Positions 1-7,612 of a DNA stretch of 11,256 nt are shown in pieces. How positions within the stretch are numbered: position 1 is the stretch's first letter; each line of letters opens with the position of its first letter. Below the pieces are notes generated by a model, which was given only the letters and a program-made list of their open reading frames with translations, was not told the DNA's origin and ran no database searches. Origin of the DNA: Symbiodinium natans (lineage: Eukaryota > Sar > Dinophyceae > Suessiales > Symbiodiniaceae); contig CAJNDS010001673.1 in assembly GCA_905221605.1 (NCBI GenBank), positions 1 to 11,256 of the forward strand, read 5' to 3'. Position numbers and translations under genes: made by a program.

Positions 1-1019
1 CTTGGTTTTGGCCCTTCCAGATTGACCGGCCCTGTTGGGCACTCAAGGGTCTGGCCTTGTCCTGGCCCGCGCGCGGGCGGCCTTGGCCTTGGTTTTGGCC
101 CTTCCGGATCGAGGGGCCCTGTTGGGCACTCAAGGGGGTCTGGCCTTGTCCTGGCCCGCGCGCGGGCGGCCTTGGCCTTGGTTTTGGCCCTTCCAATTGA
201 CCGGCCCTGTTGGGCACTCAAGGGTCTGGCCTTGTCCTGGCCCGCGCGCGGGCGGCCTTGGCCTTGGTTTTGGCCCTTCCAGATTGACCGGCCCTGTTGG
301 GCACTCAAGGGTCTGGCCTTGTCCTGGCCCGCGCGGGGCGGCCTTTGCCTTGGTTTTGGCCCTTCCAGATTGACCGGCCCTGTTGGGCACTCAAGGGTCT
401 GGCCTTGTCCTGGCCCGCACGCGGGCGGCCTTGGCCTTGGTTTTGGCCCTTCCAGATTGACCGGCCCTGTTGGGCACTCAAGGGTCTGGCCTTGTCCTGG
501 CCCGCGCGGGGCGGCCTTGGCCTTGGTTTTGGCCCTTCCAGATTGACCGGCCCTGTTGGGCACTCAAGGGTCTGGCCTTGTCCTGGCCCGCGCGCGGGCG
601 GCCTTGGCATTGGTTTTGGCCCTTCCAGATTGACCGGCCCTGTTGGGCACTCAAGGGTCTGGCCTTGTCCTGGCCCGCGCGCGGGCGGCCTTGGCCTTGG
701 TTTTGGCCCTTCCAGATTGACCGGCCCTGTTGGGCACTCAAGGGTCTGGCCTTGTCCTGGCCCGCGCGCGGCGGCCTTGGCCTTGGTTTTGGCCCTTCCA
801 GATTGACCGGCCCTGTTGGGCACTCAAGGGTCTGGCCTTGTCCTGGCCCGCGCGCGGCCGGCCTTGGCCTTGGTTTTGGCCCTTCCAGATTGACCGGCCC
901 TGTTGGGCACTCAAGGGTCTGGCCTTGTCCTGGCCCGCGCGCGGGCGGCCTTGGCCTTGGTTTTGGCCCTTCCAGATTGACCGGCCCTGTTGGGCACTCA
1001 AGGGTCTGGCCCGCGCGCG
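1..1019. repeat. GC-rich minisatellite, 12 copies of an 86-89 bp unit
   Basis: Twelve head-to-tail units start with CTTGGTTTTGGCCC at about 1, 88, 177, 263, 349, 436, 522, 609, 696, 782, 869 and 956, so spacing is 86, 87 or 89 bp. Each unit runs through AGATTGACCGGCCCTG, TTGGGCACTCAAGGG, a TGGCCTTGTCCTGG segment and a GC block (CCCGCGCGCGGGC) before the next start. Copies differ by only a few bases, mostly changes in the length of the GC block. Unit 2 is the most different (GATCGAGGGG in place of GATTGACCGG). The array is open at the left edge. Because 87 is a multiple of 3, long open frames appear on both strands; they are a periodicity effect. No function can be assigned. Confidence 0.95.
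65..78. other. 14-bp perfect GC palindrome, once per minisatellite unit
   Basis: GCCCGCGCGCGGGC reads the same on both strands and contains alternating CG steps, which can favour cruciform or Z-form DNA. Equivalent sites recur in most of the 12 units, with small length variants (for example GCGCGGGGCGG in the units ending near 348 and 521, and CGCGCGGCCGG near 855). This is the most length-variable part of the unit, as expected for a self-complementary sequence prone to replication slippage. The structure is predicted from sequence only. Confidence 0.6.
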
Positions 1020-1409
1020 GGAAACTCTGACCCCCCCTTGAGAGGGAAAGTTTACTCCCAAAAACACCCCAAATGAGGGTGACCCCAGGATCGGCCCGGG
1101 TCCCTGTTAAAAATGCGATTTTTTAGTACTGAAATCGACGGTTCTGGGGGCCTCTCGTTTTTCTGGATTTTGACCAAAACCGAGCCTTCACCCGTTTGAG
1201 GATTTCAAGCCCCACCCCTCTATGGGGGTCGATGAAATGGTTCGTGGGTAGGATGGTCCATGACACAGTGAGGTTGGAGGACAGGGCTTGCTGATGAGAA
1301 ATGTAAACTTTTTATTTTCTTAATGTTTTGGGATTCTCTGGGTGGGTGGGTTTTTTTCCGTTGCCTACACACACTGCTGGCCTAGTAAATGCTCGAACTT
1401 GAGATGCTG
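1020..1409. other. Non-repetitive spacer between minisatellite and telomere tract
   Basis: About 390 bp with no tandem structure, no convincing open frame and no recognised RNA gene. It opens with a C7 run (AAACTCTGACCCCCCC) directly after the last, internally deleted minisatellite unit. It becomes T-rich around 1300-1360 (TTTTTATTTTCTTAATG, then a T7 run) and ends in GAGATGCTGA against the first telomere repeat. It shares no obvious units with families A-D. It might be the end of a larger element extending leftwards, but nothing in it proves that. Confidence 0.6.
1330..1350 (+). other. Predicted G-quadruplex motif
   Basis: Four runs of three G on the + strand, separated by loops of 7, 1 and 1 bases (GGG-ATTCTCT-GGG-T-GGG-T-GGG), meet the usual G3 N1-7 pattern. 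The motif lies 60 bp left of the telomere tract. The telomeric G-rich strand is the opposite (-) strand, so the two G-rich stretches are on different strands. Folding is a prediction from sequence. Confidence 0.6.
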
Positions 1410-1762
1410 AACCCTAAACCCTAAACCCTAAACCCTAAACCCTAAACCCTAAACCCTAAACCCTAAACCCTAAACCCTAAACCCTAAACCCTAAACCCTA
1501 AACCCTAAACCCTAAACCCTAAACCCTAAACCCTAAACCCTAAACCCTAAACCCTAAACCCTAAACCCTAAACCCTAAACCCTAAACCCTAAACCCTAAA
1601 CCCTAAACCCTAAACCCTAAACCCTAAACCCTAAACCCTACCTAAACCCTAAACCCTAAACCCTAAACCCTAAACCCTAAACCCTAAACCCTAAACCCTA
1701 AACCCTAAACCCTAAACCCTAAACCCTAAACCCTAAACCCTAAACCCTAAACCCTAAACCCT
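1410..1762. repeat. Interstitial telomere repeat tract (CCCTAAA)n, about 50 copies
   Basis: About 353 bp of CCCTAAA on the + strand, TTTAGGG on the - strand, which is the Arabidopsis-type telomere repeat. The tract is perfect except for one place near 1636-1645, where CCCTACCTAAA replaces CCCTAAACCCTAAA (loss of 3 bases). The left edge is abrupt (GATGCTGA|AACCCTAAA) and so is the right edge (AAACCCT|CAAGACCAGG). The C-rich strand reading rightwards is the orientation of a left chromosome end with subtelomere to the right. However, another 1.4 kb lies to the left, so here the tract is internal. Such near-perfection points to a recently terminal, recently added or recently copied tract, or to an assembly join. 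Confidence 0.97.
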
Positions 1763-1894
1763 CAAGACCAGGATAAATAGAAATTGTATGTGTTTCATTA
1801 CGAATAGCTCGAGTCCTGCAGGCAAAGAGGTTTAAGTAAATTGAACATATTGGCACAGTTGACCCCTGCAAACCCTTATCCTGGCTCACTAGTT
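1763..1894. other. Short spacer between telomere tract and family A array
   Basis: About 130 bp, AT-richer than its surroundings (GGATAAATAGAAATTGTATG, GTAAATTGAACATATTGG). No gene is visible. Near 1868-1885, GCAAACCCTTATCCTGGCTC resembles the AAATCCTTATCCTGGTGC core of family B. The right part may therefore be a decayed B unit; that match is short and uncertain. Confidence 0.5.
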
Positions 1895-2046
1895 ACCTCA
1901 ACTAGGGAGGAGAAGGCCAAGCTCCTTGATTGCATTCACACAAGCCCCGATCCCTGACCCAAATTCAGGAGGCTAACGCAAGGCTCGTATTCACACAGGC
2001 TTTGATCACATCCCGACCTGGAATGCAAGGCTCCCGACCCAGTTGT

Positions 2047-2059
2047 GGGGGGGGGGGGG
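2047..2059 (+). other. Run of 13 G inside a family A unit
   Basis: The unit reads CCCAGTTGT then 13 consecutive G then AACGC, where other units have CCCAATTAGGGAGGGGAACGC. The G-rich box has been turned into one homopolymer, probably by slippage. Homopolymers of this length are also a common place for sequencing length errors. Confidence 0.8.
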
Positions 2060-2498
2060 AACGCAAAGGCTCCTTCAGTTACATAAGCCCTGCTCACACA
2101 CCGACCCAATTAGGGAGGTGAATACAAAGGCTCCTTGGCAGCATTCACACAGGCTCTGATCACATCCCGACCCAATTAGGGAGGGGAACGCAAAGGCTCC
2201 ATGGCTGCATTTACACAGGCCCTCATCACATCCCGACCCAATTAGGGAGGGGAATGCAAGGCTCCTTGGCTGCATTTACACAGGCCCTGATCACATCCCG
2301 ACCCAATTAGGGAGGTGAATACAAAGGCTCCTGGGCTGCATTTACACAGACCCTGATCACATCCTGACCCAATTCGGGAGGTGAACACTGCATTTACACA
2401 GGCCCTGATCACATCCTGACCCAAAGTAGGGAGAGAAACAAAAGGCTCCTTGGCTGCATTTACACAGGCCCTGATCACATCCCGACCCAATTAGGGAG

Positions 2499-3079
2499 GT
2501 GACTACAAAGGCTCCTTGGCAGCATTCACACAGGCCCTGATCACATCCCGACCCAATTAGGGAGGGGAATGCAAGGCTCCTTGGCTGCATTGACACAGGC
2601 CCTGATCACATCCCGACCCAATTAGGGAGAATCACAAGGCTCCTTGGCTGCATTTACACAGGACTTGATCACATCCCGACCCAATTAGGGAGGTGACTAC
2701 AAAGGCTCCTTGGCAGCATTCACAGAGGCCCTGATCACATCCCGACCCAATTAGGGAGGGGAATGCAAGGCTCCTTGGCTGCATTAACACAGGCCCTGAT
2801 CACATCCCGACCCAATTAGGGAGAATCACAAGGCTCCTTGGCTGCATTTACACAGGTCTTGATCACATCCCGACCCAATTAGGGAGGTGACTACAAAGGC
2901 TCCTTGGCAGCATTCACAGAGGCCCTGATCACATCCCGACCCAATTAGGGAGGGGAATGCAAGGCTCCTTGGCTGCGTTTAGACAGGCCCTGATCACATC
3001 CCGACCAAATTAGGGAGATGAACACAAGCCTCCTTGGCAGCATTTTCACAGGCCCTGATCACATCCCGACCCAATTAGG
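2499..3079. repeat. Three-unit higher-order repeat within family A (193-194 bp period)
   Basis: The subtype tail GGTGACTACAAA starts at 2499, 2692 and 2886, spacings of 193 and 194 bp. The AATCAC tail subtype (GAGAATCAC) recurs at 2627 and 2821, again 194 bp apart. Each higher-order unit is a fixed trio: a unit with CAGCATTCACA and a GGGGAATGC tail, a unit with an AATCAC tail, and a unit with GGWCTTGATC or GGTCTTGATC and a GTGACTACA tail. This shows that the array grew locally by trios, not single units. Confidence 0.8.
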
Positions 3080-4872
3080 GAGAATCACAAGGCTCCTTGG
3101 CTGCATTTACACAGGTCTTGATCAAATCCCGACCCAATTAGGGAGGTGAATACAAAGGCTCCTTGGCTGCAGTTACACAGGCCCTGATCACATCCCGACC
3201 CAATTCGGGAGGGGAATGCAAGGCTCCTTGGCTGCATTTACACAGGCAGACCCAATTAGGGAGAGAAACACAAGGCTCCTTGGCTGCATTTACACAGCCC
3301 TTGATCACATCCCGACCCAATTAGGGAGGTAAATACAAAGGCCCCTTGGCAGCATTCACACAGGCCCTGATCACATCCCGACCCAATTAGGGAGGGGAAT
3401 GCAAGGCTCCTTGGCTGCATTTACACAGGCCCTGATCACATCCCGACCCAATTAGGGAGGGGAATGCCAAGGCTCCTTGGCTCCATTCAAACAGGCCCTG
3501 GTCACATCCCGACCCAATTAGGGAGGGGAATGCAAGGCTCCTTGGCTGCATTTACACAAACCCTGATCACATCCTGACCCATTTAGGGAGGGCAATGCAA
3601 GGCTCCCTGGCTGCATTTACACAGGCCCTGGGAGGGGAATGCAAGGCTCCTTGGCTGCATTTACACAGGCCCTGATCACATCCCGACCCAATTAGGGAGA
3701 ATCACAAGGCGCCTTGGCTGCATTTACACAGGTCTTGATCACATCCCGACCCAATTAGGGAGGTGAATACAAAGGCTCCTTGGCTGCAGTTACACAGGCC
3801 CTGATCACATCCCGACCCAATTCGGGAGGGGAACGCAAGGCTCCTTGGCTGCATTTACACAGGCCCTGATCACATCCTGATCCAATTAGGGAGAAAAACA
3901 CAAGGCTCCTTGGCTGCATTTACACAGCCCTTGATCACATCCCGACCCAATTAGGAAGGTAAATACAAAGGCTCCTTGGCTGCATTTTACACAGGCCCTG
4001 GTCACATCCCGACCCAATTAGGGAGGGGAAGGCAAGGCTCCTTGGCTGCATTTACACAGGCCCTGATCACATCCCGACCCAATTAGGGAGGGGAATGCAA
4101 GGCTCCTTGGCTGCATTTACACAGGCCCTGATCACATCCCGACCCAATTAGGGAGAATCACAAGGCTCCTTGGCTGCATTTACACAGGTCCTGATCACAT
4201 CCCGACCCAATTAGGGCGGTGAATACAAAGGCTCCTTGGCTGCATTTACACAGGCCCTGGTCACATCCCGACTCAATTAGGGAGGGGAATGCAAGGCTCC
4301 TTGGCTGCGTTTAGACAGGCCCTGATCACATCCCGACCCAATTAGGGAGATGAACACAAGCCTCCTTGGCAGCTTTTTCACAGGCCTTGATCACATCCCG
4401 ACCCAATTAGGGAAGGGAATGCAATGCTTCTTGGCTGCATTCACACAGGCCCTGATCACATCCGGACCCAATTCGGGAAGGGAATGCAAGGCTCCTTGGC
4501 TGCAGTCACACCACATCCGGACCCAAATTAGGGAAGGGAATGCAAGGCTCCTTGGCTGCATTTACACAGGCTTTCGTGACCCAATTAGGGAGGGGAATGA
4601 TAGGCTCCGTGGCAATTAAGGAGGGGAATGCAAAGCTCCTTGGCTGCGTCTACACAGCCCTGATCACATTCCGACCCAATTCGGCATCCCGACCCAATTA
4701 AGGAGGGAAACGCAAGGCTCCTTGGCTGCATTTACCCAGGCCCTGATCACATCCCGACCCAATTAGGGAGGGGAACGCAAGGCTCCTCGCTGCATTTACA
4801 CAGGCCCTGATCACATCCCGACCCAATGAGGGGAATGCAAGAATTTACACAGGCCCGGATCACACCCCGACC

Positions 4873-5491
4873 CACATTTTGTGAAGGTGAACTACCTGGA
4901 CAGGCGTTCCAAGAGCTGGTAATCCTTATCCTGGTGCATTTATGAAGGAGAACTACCTGGCAAGGCTTTCCGCGAGCTGGAAATCCTTATCCTGGTGCAT
5001 TTTACGAAGGAGAACTACCTGGAAAGGCCTTCCGCGAGCTGGAAATCCTTATCCTGGTGCAGTTTATGAAGGAGAACTACCTGGAAAAGAGCTGGAAATC
5101 CTTATCCTGGTGCATTTTATGAAGGAGAACTACCTGGAAAGGCCTTCTGCAAGCTGGAAATCCTTATCCTGGTGCATTTTATGAAGGAGAACTGCTTGGA
5201 AAGCCTTCCGCGAGCTGGAAATCCATATCCTGGTGCATTTTATGAAGGAGAACTACCTGGAAAGGCCTTCCACGAGCTCCTTATCCTGGTGCATTTTATG
5301 AAGGAGAACTACCTGGAAAGCCTCCAAGAGCTGGAAATCCTTATCCTGGTGCATTTTAGGAAGGAGAACTACGTGGAAAGGCTGTCCAAGAGCTGGAAAT
5401 CCTTATCCTGGTGCATTTTATGAAGGAGAACTGCCTGGAAAGGCCTTCCAAGAGCTGGCAATCCTTATCCTGGTGCATTTTATGAAGGAGA
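4873..5491. repeat. Family B tandem array, first block (about 10 units of about 62 bp)
   Basis: The unit carries AAATCCTTATCCTGGTGCAT, TTTATGAAGGAGAACTACC and TGGAAAGGCCTTCCGCGAGC. TCCTTATCCTGG recurs at 4923, 4984, 5046, 5099, 5161, 5222, about 5279, 5338, 5400 and 5462. Short steps (53 and about 57 bp) mark internal deletions. The left junction with family A is within CCCACATTTTGTGAAGG and the right junction is within GAGAACACACAGG. Both look like joins at a few shared bases. The 62-bp period is not a multiple of 3, so open frames cycle through all frames and have no coding meaning. Confidence 0.93.
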
Positions 5492-6855
5492 ACACACAGG
5501 CTTTGATCACAGCCGGACCCAAATAGGGAGGGGAATGCAAGGCTGCATTCACACAGGCCCTGATCACATCCGGACCCAATTAGGGAGGGGAACGCAAGGC
5601 TCCTTGGCTGCATACACACAGACTTTGATCACATCCGGACCCAATTAGGGAGGGGAATGCAAGGCTCCTTGGCTGCATTCACACAGGCCCTGATCACATC
5701 CTGACCCAATTAGGGAGGGGAATGCAAGGCTCCTTCGCTGCAGTTACACAGGCCCTGATCACATCCCGACCCAATTAGGGAGAGAAACACAAGGCTCCTT
5801 GGCTGCATTTACACAGGTCTTGATCACATCCCGACCCAATTAGGGAGGTGAATACAAGGGCTCCTTGGCTGCATTTACACAGGCCCTGGTCACATCCCGA
5901 CTCAATTAGGGAAGGGAATGCAAGGCTCCTTGGCTGCGTTTACACAGGCCCTGATCACATCCCGACCCAATTAGGGAGATGAACACAAGCCTCCTTGGCA
6001 GCATTTTCACAGGCCTTGATCACATCCCGACCCAATTAGGGAAGGGAATGCAATGCTTATTGGCTGCATTCACACAGGCCCTGATCACATCCGGACCCAA
6101 TTCGGGAAGGGAATGCAAGGCTCCTTGGCTGCAGTCACACCACATCCGGACCTTGGCTGCATTTACACAGCCCTTGATCAATTAGGGAGGTAAATACAAA
6201 GGCTCCTTGGCAGCATTCACACAGGCCCTGATCACATCCCGACCCAATTAGGGAGGGGAATGCAAGGCTCCTTGGCTGCATTTACACAGGCCCTGATCAC
6301 ATCCCGACCCAATTAGGGAAGGGAATGCCAAGGCTCCTTGGCTGCATGCAAACAGGCCCTGGTCACATCCCGACCCAATTAGGGAGGGGAATGCAAGGCT
6401 CCTTGGCTGCATTTACACAGGCCCTGATCACATCCCGACCCAATTAGGGAGGGGAATGCCAAGGCTCCTTGGCTGCATGCAAACAGGCCCTGGTCACATC
6501 CCGACCCAATTAGGGAGGGGAATGCAAGGCTCCTTGGCTGCATTTAGGAGCCTGGCTGCATTTACACAGGCCCTGGGAGGGGAATGCAAGGCTCCTTGGC
6601 TGCATTTACACAGGCCCTGATCACATCCCGACCCAATTAGGGAGAATCACAAGGCTCCTTGGCTGCATTTCGCACAGGTCTTGATCACATCCCGACCCAA
6701 TTAGGGAGGTGAATACAAAGGCTCCTTGGCTGCAGTTACACAGGCCCTGATCACATCCCGACCAAATTCGGGAGGGGAACGCAAGGCTCCTTGGCTGCAT
6801 TTACACAGGCCCTGATCACATCCTGACCCAATTAGGGAGAGAAACACAAGGCTCC
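5492..6855. repeat. Family A tandem array, second block (about 21 units)
   Basis: The unit is the same as in the first block, starting at ACACAGGCTTTGATCAC after the B array. Much of it copies parts of the first block. The 5788-6152 segment matches about 4160-4523, and 6151-6855 matches about 3278-3905, including shared private deletions. The array ends at AACACAAGGCTCC, where the unit is cut after the CTCC of CTCCTTGG by the Helitron-type fragment. Confidence 0.93.
6327..6588. repeat. 131-bp (two-unit) tandem duplication in family A
   Basis: GCCAAGGCTCCTTGGCTGCA followed by TGCAAACAGGCCCTGGTCAC occurs at 6327 and again at 6458, exactly 131 bp apart, each followed by a standard unit. The matching place in the first block (about 3466) has this pair only once. 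The extra copy therefore arose after the larger block duplication. Confidence 0.75.
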
Positions 6856-7577
6856 AGGAAGATGGCACTGTCCTGGTGGAAGGAGTGCAGGGCAAGACCG
6901 CTTCCCCAGCTCGTCTAGACTGCTTGCACAAAGCCTTGCAAGAGCTGAAAGCGCAGCACCGCCTCTACCAGGCAAACCCAGCAGTGGAGGGAGCCTTAAC
7001 AAGAATGGAAATCATCCTCGCTGGAAAAGTGCAGCCGTGTACAAGCGCAGCGGCAACGACAGACCGCGAAACCTCCCAAGGGCGCCAAACGGGGGAGTCC
7101 GGTGGCTCACACTCCTCGGCCTTGGGGGCGAAGCGCAGCACTCGGAAAACGCAGCGGCCTCTGTCGAAACAATGGAAGAGAAGGAAGACAGGCTAGAGAT
7201 GACGTACCTGATCCCCAAAGAGCTGAAAGCCCCCAGAGCGGACACTGTGGAGCTGCAGAAAATCCGAAGCACTTCGGAGCTAACGGACGACATGGACGTG
7301 AAGTTCTTCCCACACCTGTTTTCCACGGGCACAGGCGGATGGCAGAATGGATATGGAAGCTTCTCCCAATACGCTCGCAAGCGTCTTCTCGGCTCGGACC
7401 CGCGTTTCGAATCATCGCCGGCCTACATCATGTGGCTTCTGGAAATGCACCTCAAGAAGCGCCTCTCGGGCAACATCAACGTGAGGATCGGCAACCAGCA
7501 GGCTCCAGGCGGGAAGACCAAGTACCAAGAGGGCAAAGGTCAGGTGTTTACAGCCCTGAGGGACATCCCAAAAAGCA
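6856..7577 (+). pseudogene. Fragment of a Helitron-type Rep/helicase protein, N-terminal region, frame-broken
   Basis: Helitron proteins combine a rolling-circle Rep nuclease and a PIF1-like helicase. This piece matches only the stretch in front of, and leading into, the Rep region. One frame (about 6858-7020, continuing open to a TAG at 7194-7196) gives ALQELKAQHRLYQANP, like the conserved AL-x-WLK-x-NPLY motif I associate with the DUF6570-type N-terminus of these proteins. A second frame (clearly from about 7190 to 7579) gives FFPHLFSTGTGGW, then RKRLLGSDPRF, AYIMWLLEMHLKKR and GQVFTALRDIPKST. These correspond to the family's 'FP-LFP-G-GG', 'RLL-DPRF', 'W-KKR' and 'F--LR---G(S/T)--YW' positions. 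The Rep catalytic HUH motif and all helicase motifs are absent. The frame change lies somewhere in 7020-7190; an indel or an intron would explain it. No initiator is convincing: upstream codons stay open into the flanking A repeat. The stop at 7580-7582 comes from the adjoining C repeat. No Helitron end (5' TC or 3' hairpin plus CTRR) is recognised. Family assignment is from memory of conserved motifs. Confidence 0.72.
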
Positions 7578-7612
7578 CCTGAGATTGCTTATCACTGAGC
7601 ATTCTTTAGAGA
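7566..7612. repeat. Partial family C unit (3' part) fused to the Helitron-type fragment
   Basis: CCCAAAAAGCACCTGAGATT followed by GCTTATCACTGAGCATTC and TTTAGAGAAGAG matches the last third of the C unit, which elsewhere has CCCAAACAGCACCTGAG. The first bases also fit the Helitron reading frame (P-K-S-T), so the exact breakpoint is hidden in about 10 shared bases. The piece is followed by GAGCGCAGCGCAAGGCTCC, the same C-to-A join seen near 9330. Confidence 0.8.

Larger units (their letters stand above)
1895..4872. repeat. Family A tandem array, first block (about 45 units of about 65 bp)
   Basis: The unit carries, in order, AAGGCTCCTTGGCTGCA, TTTACACAGGCCCTGATCAC, ATCCCGACCCAATTAGGGAG and a variable tail (GGGAATGC, GTGAATACA, GTGACTACA, AATCAC or AGAAACAC). 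Unit length is mostly 64-66 bp. The tail variants define unit subtypes that recur in the same order. The leftmost copies (1895-2060) are the most decayed, as is usual at array edges. Near 4470-4870 several units carry internal deletions. One unit (3582-3588) has an exact TTTAGGG where others have ATTAGGG. Open frames here follow the repeat and show no protein family. Function is unknown; tandem repeats next to telomeres are commonly called telomere-associated sequences. Confidence 0.93.

Noticed and set aside
22-1067. Long open frames on both strands across the GC-rich minisatellite (proteins rich in G, P, W, L)
   Set aside because: The unit is close to 87 bp (29 codons), so any stop-free unit gives a long frame. 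All frames on both strands stay open and no protein family is seen.
1213-1229. Small hairpin ACCCC-TCTATG-GGGGT as a terminator
   Set aside because: The stem is only 5 bp, there is no T run after it, and a bacterial-type terminator has no meaning in this eukaryotic context.
2075-3320. Open frames on the - strand with repeated C-D-Q-G-L-C-type motifs in family A
   Set aside because: They follow the repeat unit, break with each indel, and have no upstream start context or conserved domain. The cysteine spacing reflects the tandem repeat.
4942-5423. Open frames in the B array (KENYLERP-like repeats)
   Set aside because: The 62-bp period rotates the frame and the same peptides appear in different frames. 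Indels between units are not multiples of 3, so there is no coding constraint.
7398-7420. tRNA B-box-like sequence GTTTCGAATC
   Set aside because: There is no A box at a suitable distance and no cloverleaf can be drawn. The sequence is inside the Helitron-type coding frame.
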